This document shows, piece after piece, positions 42,057-50,616 of a stretch of 64,000 nucleotides of DNA. The notes beneath the pieces were generated by a model. It searched no databases. It was not told the DNA's origin and was given only the letters and a program-made list of their open reading frames with translations. The stretch is from Exiguobacterium acetylicum DSM 20416. Its GTDB lineage: Bacteria > Bacillota > Bacilli > Exiguobacteriales > Exiguobacteriaceae. Where the stretch lies: positions 796,501 to 860,500 of the forward strand of contig NZ_JNIR01000001.1 in the NCBI RefSeq assembly GCF_000702605.1. The letters are read 5' to 3'. How positions within the stretch are numbered: the stretch's first letter is position 1; every line of letters begins with the position of its first letter. The translations under genes and the position numbers were made by a program.

Positions 42057-42794
42057 ATGAGACAGGAAGATGTAAAAAATATCGTCGCGACACCGATCAA
42101 TGCACCGGTCTTTCCGGCGGTCGATATCTTCTTTCGGAATCGGGAATACTTGAACATCATCTATGAGACGGACATCGAAGCCTTACAAGCAGTCGTTCCG
42201 GAACCGCTCGAGGTGCTGAGTAATCAGATCAAGTTTGAGATCATCAACATGCCGGATAGCACGGGTCTTGGGAGTTATCTCGAGTGCGGGCAAGTCATTC
42301 CGGTTCGGTATCAAGGAGAGGTCGGTGAGTTTTACCTCTCGATGTATGTCAACAATCAGCCGGCGATCGCCTCTGGTCGTGAAGTGGCTGCTTTTCCGAA
42401 GAAGTATGGCTCACCCCGGCTTTATCTCGATAATGATGTACTCGTTGGAACGCTTGACTACCATTCACTCCGTGTCGCCCAAGCGACGATGGGATACAAG
42501 TATATTCCGATGGCAGTTGAAGAAGCACAATCAATCATCGGTGCGCCGCAATTCATGCTCAAACAACATCGCGGTTATCAAGGCGAGTTGATTATCTCCG
42601 AACTGACGCGGAGTCAAATCACGGATCTTGAGATTAAAGAAGCATATCGTGGACCGGCGCGACTTCAGTTATTCGAACATGTCATGGCACCACTCGCTGA
42701 CTTCCCTGTTCGGAAGATCGTCGATGCCCAGCATATCATCGCTGATCTTCGACTTGGTGGACCTGCGAAACTGTATGATTATTTAACGGATTAA
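42057..42794 (+). CDS. Acetoacetate decarboxylase family protein
   Basis: A 245-residue enzyme. The Schiff-base lysine, Lys115, and its neighbour Lys116 sit in GREVAAFPKKYGSPRL. Arg29, Glu61 and Glu76 also fall at the positions I recall for active-site residues of Clostridium acetoacetate decarboxylase, so a decarboxylase activity is likely. The true substrate could be acetoacetate or another beta-keto acid. GAAGGAGG precedes the ATG. The gene forms an operon with the PanE-family gene under the divergent LysR gene, and a terminator follows. Confidence 0.9.
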   Translation: MRQEDVKNIVATPINAPVFPAVDIFFRNREYLNIIYETDIEALQAVVPEPLEVLSNQIKFEIINMPDSTGLGSYLECGQVIPVRYQGEVGEFYLSMYVNNQPAIASGREVAAFPKKYGSPRLYLDNDVLVGTLDYHSLRVAQATMGYKYIPMAVEEAQSIIGAPQFMLKQHRGYQGELIISELTRSQITDLEIKEAYRGPARLQLFEHVMAPLADFPVRKIVDAQHIIADLRLGGPAKLYDYLTD

Positions 42795-42809
42795 CGACTC
42801 TCTAACATC

Positions 42810-42841
42810 AACGACCTCCAAAATGGATGGTCGTTTTGTTT
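42810..42841 (+). terminator. Rho-independent terminator
   Basis: AACGACC pairs with GGTCGTT around twelve bases and is followed by TTGTTTT. Confidence 0.72.
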
Positions 42842-42884
42842 TACCCCAAAAACTGGCATACTGAATTGAGAGGGGGAAACGACC

Positions 42885-43403
42885 ATGCGACAAGTTATTG
42901 TGTTACCGTATCAATCAGAATGGGCGAGTGAATACGCACGAGAAGCGGGACAATTACGAGACGTGTTTGGGGCACGTCTACATAGCATTCATCATATGGG
43001 AAGTACATCAGTTCCGGGACTCGCAGCAAAACCGATCATCGATATCCTACCCGTCGTCGATACGCTCGAGGGGATCGAGCAGTTCGACGCACAGATGAAA
43101 GCGCTCGGTTACGAGGCGAAGGGTGAATTCGGGATGCCGGGACGCCGCTATTATCGAAAAGGCGGCGACGAACGGACGCATCACATCCATCTCTATGCGG
43201 TGGGAAATCCAGAAATCAAGCGTCATCTCGTCTTCAGGGACTACTTACGTACCCATCCAGAAGAAGCTGCTGCTTATGGGGCATTAAAACAACAGTTAGC
43301 GACAACAAATCCGCTTGATATCGAAGCCTATATCAATGGTAAGGATGCGTTCGTCAAGGAGCTCGAACAACGTGCGATCGATTGGGGAAAAGCACATGAC
43401 TGA
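42885..43403 (+). CDS. GrpB/UPF0157 family nucleotidyltransferase-fold protein
   Basis: A 172-residue protein. HHMGSTSVPGLAAKPIIDILPVV (residues 36-58) holds the G-S and D-x-D-like core of the nucleotidyltransferase fold typical of GrpB. GRRYYRKGG, THHIHLY and LVFRDYLRTHPEEAAAYGALK are the other family blocks. Some members are fused to CoaE; the reaction is unknown. GAGGGGG precedes the ATG. Its stop overlaps the start of the DinB gene (ATGACTGA). Confidence 0.9.
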   Translation: MRQVIVLPYQSEWASEYAREAGQLRDVFGARLHSIHHMGSTSVPGLAAKPIIDILPVVDTLEGIEQFDAQMKALGYEAKGEFGMPGRRYYRKGGDERTHHIHLYAVGNPEIKRHLVFRDYLRTHPEEAAAYGALKQQLATTNPLDIEAYINGKDAFVKELEQRAIDWGKAHD

Positions 43404-43842
43404 CTGGGAACATGCCCTCGTTCGTCATGTCAGTATTGGTGTAAAGACGTCGAAAGCGCTGTTTGAAAAGATTGAAGCACAGGACTGGAACGCGCGACCA
43501 ATTCCCGGGAAACGGACCGTCGGTGAAGTCGCTGTCCATCTCGCTGTGTTACTCGAAGCCGATTTGATGATCGCAGACGGGGCGACGGCTGAAGCGATGC
43601 AGTCGTTTTATGCGACACCGGTTCCGCGCGATCAGTTATCAGAGCGAATCGATCATGCGTTTTCTGTCTATCAAGAAAAAGTCACGACCGGATTTTCGAC
43701 GCGTCCGACGTACTGGGGGGTTACCGACTCGATGAATGGCTGGGCAATTGAAGCAGCCGTGCATCTCTATCATCATCGATCCCAGTTATTTGATTACTTG
43801 AACATCCTTGGGTACGAGCTAGAGATCTCGTTATTTGAATGA
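43396..43842 (+). CDS. DinB superfamily protein
   Basis: A 148-residue four-helix-bundle protein. EVAVHLAVLLEAD supplies the first His, and AAVHLYHHRSQLFDYL supplies the paired His of the metal site (H-x-x-x-H-R-x-Q pattern). Such proteins include thiol-dependent transferases (bacillithiol S-transferase-like) and many of unknown role. The ATG at 43396 lies inside the grpB 3' end, so translation is coupled. Twenty bases after its stop a hydrolase gene begins, possibly in the same transcript. Confidence 0.82.
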   Translation: MTDWEHALVRHVSIGVKTSKALFEKIEAQDWNARPIPGKRTVGEVAVHLAVLLEADLMIADGATAEAMQSFYATPVPRDQLSERIDHAFSVYQEKVTTGFSTRPTYWGVTDSMNGWAIEAAVHLYHHRSQLFDYLNILGYELEISLFE

Positions 43843-43861
43843 ATGGAAGTAGGGATAGTGT

Positions 43862-44749
43862 ATGGAATATATCGTTGAAACATCAGCCGGTCGCTTTGAT
43901 ACCCGGCTGACTGGAAGTGGGGACGTCACATTCGTCCTCGATCACGGAATGATGTCGAATCGACACCAGTGGGGCTGGTTACGGACTGAATTGTTAAAAC
44001 GGGGACGGGTCTTTGAATATTCGCGTCTCGGGTACGGTCGTTCGAGTCGTGGCAAAAGTAAACGACTTTTTTCGCATCAAGCAGATGAGCTCGCGGACGT
44101 CTTACGGATGCTTCGTGTCGAAGGACCATATGTCTTCATCGGTCACTCGCTCGGAGCCTATATCTCGCTTGCAAGTGGACGCCTATTTGCAGACGAGACG
44201 CGTGGCATCGTCTTGCTCGATCCGTCGCATCCGGATGTCGATGCGGCATTACCGAACTGGTACGAACGAACACAAGAGGAGTGGAATCGATTCCTCTATT
44301 TCCTTAGTCACGTCCGACCGATCGCCTGGATGATTCCTGACCGTCTAGGAAAAAAGATGTTCAGTGTCTTACCGGAAGCCGATCAATTACCAATGTGGCG
44401 GCATTTTGCGGCGCCTGGACATTGGCGGGGAACACTCGACGAGTGGCAATCGGTCGAAGAGAACAATCAGCTGATTCTTTCGTTGCTCGAAGACGTGACA
44501 CAGCCGGTCCTCGTCCTGTCCGCTTCGAACTGGGCAGGTGGTATGCCGGAAAGTTGGTTGAACCCGGCATTGACCGAACAAATCAATGTGGCTCACGCTG
44601 CGTTCGCCGACAGTTTACCGAACGGGATGTATCATGTGATTGCGGATACGAATCATTATACGATCGCTGGCTTTTCGCATGAGGCAGCAGAGCGGATCAC
44701 CGATTTGATCGGGACGACATGGGATTTACCGATTCAAACTCAGCGGTAA
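43862..44749 (+). CDS. Alpha/beta hydrolase
   Basis: A 295-residue hydrolase. LDHGMMSNRHQWGWL forms the oxyanion-hole region (HGxxS-like), and YSRLGYGRSSRG is the loop after strand 4. VFIGHSLGAYISL is the nucleophile elbow with Ser as nucleophile. The acid is likely in VLLDPSHPD or the later VLSASN region, and DTNHYT near the end supplies the His. Substrate unknown. A modest GTAGGGAT site precedes the ATG. It is probably the last gene of the grpB-dinB-hydrolase transcript. Confidence 0.88.
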   Translation: MEYIVETSAGRFDTRLTGSGDVTFVLDHGMMSNRHQWGWLRTELLKRGRVFEYSRLGYGRSSRGKSKRLFSHQADELADVLRMLRVEGPYVFIGHSLGAYISLASGRLFADETRGIVLLDPSHPDVDAALPNWYERTQEEWNRFLYFLSHVRPIAWMIPDRLGKKMFSVLPEADQLPMWRHFAAPGHWRGTLDEWQSVEENNQLILSLLEDVTQPVLVLSASNWAGGMPESWLNPALTEQINVAHAAFADSLPNGMYHVIADTNHYTIAGFSHEAAERITDLIGTTWDLPIQTQR

Positions 44750-44765
44750 GGTTGCGCATTTTTCT

Positions 44766-44854
44766 CTCGAATCGTTTTCCTGGGACAAGCATCGCGCTGC
44801 TTTACTTCGTTGCAGGGTCGCTCCTGCTTGTTTTCCCTAAGAAGCGATTCCGAG
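44766..44854. repeat. Intergenic inverted-terminus repeat, copy B
   Basis: An 89-base element bounded by CTCGAATCG and CGATTCCGAG. The interior is nearly identical to copy D at 54267-54356, including TTCCTGGGACAAGCATCG and CTTTACTTCGTTGCAGGG. It occupies part of the 500-base gap 44750-45250. Confidence 0.75.
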
Positions 44855-44896
44855 CTTACAAAACGTTTCTTTTCTCGTGCTTCGGAACACTGACGG

Positions 44897-44953
44897 AGCT
44901 GACTCTAAAGTCAGTTTCTACAAAGATAGGGGTGGCAGAATAATCCCCTATCT
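44897..44953. other. Two adjacent hairpins
   Basis: AGCTGACT/AGTCAGTT (44897-44916) and AGATAGGGG/CCCCTATCT (44924-44953). Neither has a long T run; the first may be a weak terminator after the hydrolase gene. Confidence 0.35.
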
Positions 44954-44963
44954 CATAACAAAA

Positions 44964-45110
44964 AGAATGACGCGTCACACGCCACTCCTACAGGAACAAG
45001 CGCATTATGCGCTGTCAGAGACAAACAAGACCCGCTTTCTTGCTTGAATGAAGCAGGAAAACTGGCTTGTGTCTCGCCTAAGGAAAGGGCGTGAAAAGAC
45101 GCGTCATTCT
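44964..45110. repeat. Intergenic inverted-terminus repeat, copy C
   Basis: A 147-base element with perfect 13-base ends, AGAATGACGCGTC and GACGCGTCATTCT. The interior shares ACTCCTACAGGAA with the reverse complement of copy A and ends with CCTAAGGAAAGGGCG, so it has the same architecture in the opposite orientation. It lies 110 bases after copy B. Confidence 0.7.
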
Positions 45111-45219
45111 CTTTTGGAGTTAGCCCCGTCTATTCCTTGAGTCGACGCTTGTCGGCTTTTTTTAATGAAATAAATCGAAATCATTCCGATTGACGTCAGG
45201 TAAAAAGTCGGTTACTCTA

Positions 45220-45242
45220 TAAAACGTAATGATTACGTTTTA
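45220..45242. promoter_or_regulatory. Zur box before cobW-like gene
   Basis: A perfect 23-base palindrome: TAAAACGTAAT, a central G, then ATTACGTTTTA. The core CGTAAT-N-ATTACG is that of the Bacillus Zur box. It lies directly before the ribosome binding site and overlaps a -10-like TATAAA. Confidence 0.82.
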
Positions 45243-45250
45243 GGAGATGA

Positions 45251-46378
45251 ATGATGATGCAACCGATATCGATCACGGTTTTATCCGGTTACTTAGGATC
45301 CGGTAAAACGACACTATTGAACCATTTACTACATAATCGCGAAGGACGCCGCCTCGCGATCATCGTCAACGACATGAGTGAGGTCAACATTGACGCGGCA
45401 TTGATTGAGCAAGGCGGATTCTCGCGGACGGAAGAGTCGTTCGTCACACTCTCGAACGGCTGCATTTGCTGCACGTTACGCGATGATTTATTGCTTGAAG
45501 TCAAACGCCTCGTCGACCAAGGAGATATTGACGGTATCGTCATCGAGTCGAGTGGTATTTCGGAACCGATTCCGGTCGCCCAGACTTTCACGTACGAAGA
45601 TCCGGACAGTGCAATCGACTTATCACAAGTCACGAAAATCAACGCGATGGTCACGGTCATCGATGGATACCGTTTCCTAAAGGACTTTGAGTCTGGTGAA
45701 TCGTTGATTGAGCGGAAACAGGCCGTCGATGAGACAGACGTGCGCGAAGTCGTCGATCTACTCGTCGATCAAGTTGAGTTTGCAGACATCATCGTCTTAA
45801 ATAAAGTCGATCGCCTGACACCGGAAGAACGCCATACCGTTATCGGTTATCTAAAGGCATTAAATCCAGTTGCTCGTTTGATCGAGACAACATATGCTCA
45901 AGTCGATCCGGCAGAGATTTTAGACGTTGATCTATTTGATTTTGAACAAGCGGCAGCAAGTGCCGGCTGGATCCGTGAGTTGAATGCGGAAGAACATATT
46001 CCGGAAACGGAAGAGTACGGGATCAGCTCGTTCGTCTACAAGCGCGACGTGCCGTTCCACCCGGAGCGCTTGCTTGCCTTGATCGAAGACTGGCCGCAAG
46101 AAGTCGTCCGGGCGAAAGGCTTCTTGTTCCTCGCAACCCGTCCTGAGATGGCACTGTTGTTCCACCAAGCAGGATATGCGTCGAACATGGAATACGCTGG
46201 TCGTTTTGCATCAGACGAAGATCGACGGACCGAGCTCGTCTTAATCGGAATCGGACTGGAGCAAGAGAAGCTCGAAGCATTATTCGATGCGTGTCTCGTC
46301 CAAGCAGATGAAACGGACTGGGCGTCACTGAATGATCCAATTCCTGGTCGCGAGATGTACGAAGAAAACTTTCTATAA
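45251..46378 (+). CDS. CobW/ZagA-type zinc metallochaperone GTPase
   Basis: A 375-residue COG0523 GTPase. [11 protein letters not shown] (residues 13-23) is the P-loop, [13 protein letters not shown] at 69-81 carries the CxCC metal site, [15 protein letters not shown] is the switch region, and LNKVD is the guanine-specificity motif. The C-terminal domain starts near residue 255. There is no His-rich loop. Zinc-starvation members (YciC/ZagA in Bacillus) deliver zinc to essential enzymes, and the Zur-type palindrome just upstream points to that role. AGGAG precedes three consecutive ATG codons; the exact one is uncertain. Confidence 0.93.
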   Translation: MMMQPISITVLSGYLGSGKTTLLNHLLHNREGRRLAIIVNDMSEVNIDAALIEQGGFSRTEESFVTLSNGCICCTLRDDLLLEVKRLVDQGDIDGIVIESSGISEPIPVAQTFTYEDPDSAIDLSQVTKINAMVTVIDGYRFLKDFESGESLIERKQAVDETDVREVVDLLVDQVEFADIIVLNKVDRLTPEERHTVIGYLKALNPVARLIETTYAQVDPAEILDVDLFDFEQAAASAGWIRELNAEEHIPETEEYGISSFVYKRDVPFHPERLLALIEDWPQEVVRAKGFLFLATRPEMALLFHQAGYASNMEYAGRFASDEDRRTELVLIGIGLEQEKLEALFDACLVQADETDWASLNDPIPGREMYEENFL

Positions 46379-46392
46379 GAGGTAAATCTTTC

Positions 46393-46423
46393 GAGAAACC
46401 GTATCTGCGGTTTCTCTTTTTTG
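46393..46423 (+). terminator. Rho-independent terminator
   Basis: GAGAAACCG pairs perfectly with CGGTTTCTC around six bases and is followed by six T. Confidence 0.9.
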
Positions 46424-46489
46424 TTATATTTTCATAGTAAATGGGGAAAGAATACTAGTGAAGGTATGTTAATTGAAGGAGGAAGGTCT

Positions 46490-48013
46490 GTGCGCAACCG
46501 GATTTTACAATTCGCACTCGTATTTTTAGTCGCCGGGGGCATCATTTGGGGACTATATCAACTCGGCTATTTATTTTATGTCTTAACGATTTCAGCGACA
46601 GTCGTGCCGCTCGCCGTCATCATGATCATTTTCATTGAAAACCGGACAGCGGAATCAACGATCGCTTGGTTTCTCGTCCTGATCTTCCTACCGATTCTCG
46701 GTGTCGTGATTTGGTTGATGTTCGGTCGGAATCCACGGCGTCGTCGCCGGAATCGTCGTTCGCATGACGAACGAAAATTGCTCAAACAAGCAATTCGTCC
46801 AGTCCGGTCGCTTGCCGTCAGTGAGTTGCCACCGAATCACTTGAAGCTTGCGAACACGATTCGCAACTTCGGTGGTGGCGGGGTGGACGTTCATACATCA
46901 AGTGAGATTCTGACGAACGGGGAAAAGACGTTCCCGGCGATTCTTGACGCGATTCGTCAAGCGCAGCATCACGTCCACATCCAGTATTACATCTATCGGA
47001 ATGATGAGACAGGCAAGGCGATCCGGGAAGCATTGATTGAGCGACTCGAAGCCGGTGTGACGGTCCGGTTCATGTATGACGGACTTGGAAGCTATATGCT
47101 CGGTGAGAACTTCTTGCGTCCGCTACGCGACGCTGGAGCACATATCGCAGCCTATGATCCGATCTCAAGTCCTTTGTTCATCTTCACAGCGAACTTCCGC
47201 AATCACCGGAAAATCGTCGTCGTTGATGGAAAAGTCGGCTTCACCGGTGGTTTGAACGTCGGGGATGAGTACGACGGTAAGAGTAAGAAGTTCGGCTTTT
47301 GGCGCGATACGCATTTACGGCTCGAAGGACGCGCCGTCAAGGAATTACAAGCGACGTTCCTCGACGACTGGATCTATGCCCAAATCGAATCGGGTGACAC
47401 ATGGGAGACGTTTGCGGGTGACGAGACGATCCATCAGTACTTCCCGAAACATGACGTGGCGTCAGACGGAGCGATTCAAATCGTCACGAGCGGACCGACT
47501 TCGAAGGATCCCGCGATTCGTAATGCCTTGATTGCCGCAATCATCGCAGCACAACGCTCCATCTGGATTGCGACACCGTATTTGATTCCGGACAATGAGA
47601 CGATGACCTTGCTTCGGCTCGCAGCACGTGCCGGGCTCGACGTCCGCATCCTGACACCGGGGAAAGGCGATAGTTTTACGTCTTATTACGGTACCCGTTC
47701 CTACTTCGGACCACTCTTGAAGGACGGCGTCAAAATTTATACGTACAACCGTCACTTCATCCATGCGAAGTTGTTTCTCGTCGACGGGAAGATCGGTGCC
47801 GTCGGAACGGCAAACATGGACATTCGCAGTTTTGTTCTCAATTATGAACTGATGGCGTTCCTGTACGACACGGAAAGCACCGAGCAGCTCGAGCGTGACT
47901 TCATCGCTGATTTTGACGTTTCGATTCAGTTATCATCGAATGATTACGTCAAACGACCGCTCCGCTTCCGGATTTTTGAGTCACTCTCACGTTTGATTTC
48001 ACCCTTATTATGA
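46490..48013 (+). CDS. cls: Cardiolipin synthase
   Basis: A 507-residue membrane enzyme that joins two phosphatidylglycerols into cardiolipin. Two N-terminal transmembrane helices (about 6-26 and 29-50) plus a third near 60-80 precede a basic stretch (RRRRRNRR). Two phospholipase-D HKD motifs follow: NHRKIVVVDGKVGFTGGLN and IHAKLFLVDGKIGAVGTANMD. The start is GTG at 46490 with AAGGAGGAAG upstream; a longer frame from 46421 starts within the previous terminator. Monocistronic. Confidence 0.95.
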   Translation: MRNRILQFALVFLVAGGIIWGLYQLGYLFYVLTISATVVPLAVIMIIFIENRTAESTIAWFLVLIFLPILGVVIWLMFGRNPRRRRRNRRSHDERKLLKQAIRPVRSLAVSELPPNHLKLANTIRNFGGGGVDVHTSSEILTNGEKTFPAILDAIRQAQHHVHIQYYIYRNDETGKAIREALIERLEAGVTVRFMYDGLGSYMLGENFLRPLRDAGAHIAAYDPISSPLFIFTANFRNHRKIVVVDGKVGFTGGLNVGDEYDGKSKKFGFWRDTHLRLEGRAVKELQATFLDDWIYAQIESGDTWETFAGDETIHQYFPKHDVASDGAIQIVTSGPTSKDPAIRNALIAAIIAAQRSIWIATPYLIPDNETMTLLRLAARAGLDVRILTPGKGDSFTSYYGTRSYFGPLLKDGVKIYTYNRHFIHAKLFLVDGKIGAVGTANMDIRSFVLNYELMAFLYDTESTEQLERDFIADFDVSIQLSSNDYVKRPLRFRIFESLSRLISPLL

Positions 48014-48018
48014 CCGAG

Positions 48019-48053
48019 TGTCCCGCATCGATTTTCAGGTGCGGGACATTTTT
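48019..48053 (+). terminator. Rho-independent terminator
   Basis: TGTCCCGCA pairs with TGCGGGACA around about twelve bases and is followed by five T. Confidence 0.88.
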
Positions 48054-48067
48054 GGGTTGATTCTTCC

Positions 48068-48118
48068 TTGAAGTGGGAACATGAACTCTTATACACTAGA
48101 TGTGTAATCGGTTGCACA
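48068..48118 (+). promoter_or_regulatory. Promoter and sugar-type operator of GH31 gene
   Basis: TTGAAG (48068-48073), 16 bases, TATACA (48090-48095). Over the expected transcript start lies TGTGTAATCGGTTGCACA (48101-48118), a near-palindrome with a CG centre. It fits both the loose cre pattern TGNNANCGNTNNCA and LacI-family (MalR-like) sites. Confidence 0.55.
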
Positions 48119-48165
48119 CTACTTAGCCTGGAAGGAAGTGAAAGGGGCGTAAGTCCCGAACCCGT

Positions 48166-50541
48166 ATGCGAACAATTGATGAATCCCATTTCTACACGCG
48201 CGACATGAAACCACAAGCACGACCAGACGCCATCATCCAAGGAGATGTCTACCGTTTCACGGTCTTAACGAGTCGGATGATCCGGCTCGAGTACGCGGCG
48301 GATGGACAGTTCGAGGATCGACCGACCCAAACGGTCTTCAATCGTGATTTCCCGGTACCTGCTTACCGCATCGTCGAAAACGAGGAAGAATTGCAAATCA
48401 TCACCGAGCACGTCCATCTGCATTATACGAAGGGACCGTTCGCTGCGAACACATTCTATATCGATGTCTTAGGGAACTTCAGTACCTACTACAGCCGCTA
48501 TACGTTCGGCGGACCGCTCCGGACGTTAAAAGGAACGGCACGGACGCTTGACCATGCGGACGGCGTCATCCCACTCGAAGAAGGAATTGTCTCCCGACAA
48601 GGTTACGCAGCGATCGACGACTCGAACGCGTTCGTCCTGACGGAAGACCACTTCGTTGAACCGCGACGCTCCGGTACGCATGACATCTATTACTTCGGAT
48701 ACGGTCACGACTACAAACAGGCACTGCGTGACTTCTACCACCTGACAGGACCGACACCGATGTTACCACGTCAGGTACTCGGCAACTGGTGGAGTCGCTA
48801 CTGGCGTTATAGTGAGAAGGAATACAAGGATTTGATGACGCGCTTCAAGACAGAAGACATTCCATTCTCGGTCAGTGTCATCGATATGGACTGGCACGTC
48901 ACCGATATCCCGGAACGCTACGGAAGTGGCTGGACGGGCTATACGTGGAACCGTGATCTATTCCCGGATCCACGTGGATTCTTGCAATGGTTGAAGGATG
49001 ACGACCGGATGGTCACGCTCAACTTGCACCCGGCGGACGGTGTGCGTGGGTTTGAAGAAGCATACGAGGCGATGGCGGTCGCGATGGGCGTCGATCCCGA
49101 ATCGGATGTCCGAATCCCATTCGATTTCTCGGACCGGACGTTCATCGAGAACTACTTCACGAAGCTGCATCATCCGCACGAGGCAGATGGCGTTGACTTC
49201 TGGTGGATCGACTGGCAACAGGGTGCGAACTCGAAGATGAAGGGGCTTGATCCACTTTGGATGCTCAATCATTACCACGCACTTGATATCGCCCGCGATG
49301 GCAATCGACCACTGATCTTCTCACGTTACGCGGGACCCGGAAGTCATCGTTATCCGGTTGGTTTCTCGGGCGATACGATCATCTCGTGGGCATCGCTCCA
49401 ATTCCAGCCGTATTTCACGGCGACGGCGTCAAACATTGGCTACGGATGGTGGAGCCATGATATTGGGGGACACCAGCGTGGGGAAAAGGATGACGAGTTA
49501 TCGACGCGTTGGCTTCAGTATGGCGTCTTCAGTCCAATCATGCGCCTGCACAGTACGATGAGCATCTTTAACGGGAAAGAACCATGGCGTTATTCGACCG
49601 ATGCGGCGAACGTCATGAAGAAGTACCTGCAGCTCCGGCACCAGCTCGTACCGTATATCTACACGATGAATGCCCGCAATCACTTTGACGGTTTGCCACT
49701 CGTCTCACCGATGTATTATGAACATCCGGAAGACGATCAAGCGTATAACGTCCCGAACCAGTTCTACTTCGGAACAGAACTGATTGTCGCACCGATGGTC
49801 ACACCAATGCATCGGAAACTGCACATGACGGCGACAACCGCTTGGTTGCCGGAAGGCGAATGGTTCGATTTCTTCAACGGGCATCGATACCGTGGCGGCA
49901 AACAAATCCGTCTGTTCCGTTATCTCGAAGACCAAGGTGTACTCGCAAAAGCCGGTGCGATCGTGCCACTCGGTCGTCATCTCGAACAGTCGAATGCCCT
50001 GCATAATCCAGAGGATCTCGAAGTCGTCGTCTTCCCGGGAGCATCGAACCGCTTTACGTTGTTTGAAGATGACAGTACAGGTGTCGCGCACCGCGATGGT
50101 GTCAACGTCGAGACGACGTTTGCGCTCGACTGGGAAGCACGTGAGCTGACGATCGCGGCACCAACCGGACACCGTGACTTGCTACCTGAAAACCGCTCGA
50201 TTACATTGATCTTACGTGGAGTCCGTGAAGGATACGTTCAGCGCGACGGAGAGAGTGTCACCGGCGTCTATGATCATGCGACGCAGTCCCTTCGTGTCGA
50301 ACTCGGTGAAGTGACGGATACGATCACGTTGTCACTCCAAGTCGAGATCTCGACGAACGAGAACAAGATGGACCGGTTGTATGCATTCCTCGACCAAGCG
50401 GAAATCAGCTATGACCTGAAAGATCGTTTGTACCGTCTATTGTCACAAAAACTCGACCCGGTCAACATGATGCACCAATTGCAAGCACTCGAACTCGAGA
50501 AGGATCTCGTCGACTGTCTGCTTGAGTTGATGTTGTCTTAA
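48166..50541 (+). CDS. Glycoside hydrolase family 31 alpha-glucosidase
   Basis: A 791-residue cytoplasmic enzyme, no signal peptide. An N-terminal beta-sandwich (to about residue 200) precedes the TIM barrel. ISVSVIDMDWHVT-like FSVSVIDMDWHVTD opens the substrate site. VDFWWIDWQQG carries the Asp nucleophile, GFSGDTIISW carries the acid/base Asp, and WWSHDIGGH and RLHSTMS follow. C-terminal beta domains end with a helical tail of about 60 residues (NENKMDRLYAFLDQ onward) that is unusual. Ribosome binding sites GGAAGG and AAAGGGG lie 18 bases or more from the ATG, separated by a GGG/CCC hairpin; an in-frame stop rules out a start further upstream. Confidence 0.93.
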   Translation: MRTIDESHFYTRDMKPQARPDAIIQGDVYRFTVLTSRMIRLEYAADGQFEDRPTQTVFNRDFPVPAYRIVENEEELQIITEHVHLHYTKGPFAANTFYIDVLGNFSTYYSRYTFGGPLRTLKGTARTLDHADGVIPLEEGIVSRQGYAAIDDSNAFVLTEDHFVEPRRSGTHDIYYFGYGHDYKQALRDFYHLTGPTPMLPRQVLGNWWSRYWRYSEKEYKDLMTRFKTEDIPFSVSVIDMDWHVTDIPERYGSGWTGYTWNRDLFPDPRGFLQWLKDDDRMVTLNLHPADGVRGFEEAYEAMAVAMGVDPESDVRIPFDFSDRTFIENYFTKLHHPHEADGVDFWWIDWQQGANSKMKGLDPLWMLNHYHALDIARDGNRPLIFSRYAGPGSHRYPVGFSGDTIISWASLQFQPYFTATASNIGYGWWSHDIGGHQRGEKDDELSTRWLQYGVFSPIMRLHSTMSIFNGKEPWRYSTDAANVMKKYLQLRHQLVPYIYTMNARNHFDGLPLVSPMYYEHPEDDQAYNVPNQFYFGTELIVAPMVTPMHRKLHMTATTAWLPEGEWFDFFNGHRYRGGKQIRLFRYLEDQGVLAKAGAIVPLGRHLEQSNALHNPEDLEVVVFPGASNRFTLFEDDSTGVAHRDGVNVETTFALDWEARELTIAAPTGHRDLLPENRSITLILRGVREGYVQRDGESVTGVYDHATQSLRVELGEVTDTITLSLQVEISTNENKMDRLYAFLDQAEISYDLKDRLYRLLSQKLDPVNMMHQLQALELEKDLVDCLLELMLS

Positions 50542-50560
50542 ACGATTGGATAGGCATGCG

Positions 50561-50608
50561 AAAAAGCCAGTATTCGTCATCCGAATGGACGAGGAATACT
50601 GGCTTTTT
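50561..50608. terminator. Bidirectional terminator
   Basis: AAAAAGCCAGTATTC pairs with GAATACTGGCTTTTT, with a small inner hairpin, between convergent genes. Confidence 0.92.
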
Positions 50609-50616
50609 GATTGAGG

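Noticed and set aside
44719-44943. Frame crossing repeat copy B
   Set aside because: The coding potential comes from the repeat; the similar sequence at copy D lies in the frame at 54058-54342, which is equally unconvincing.
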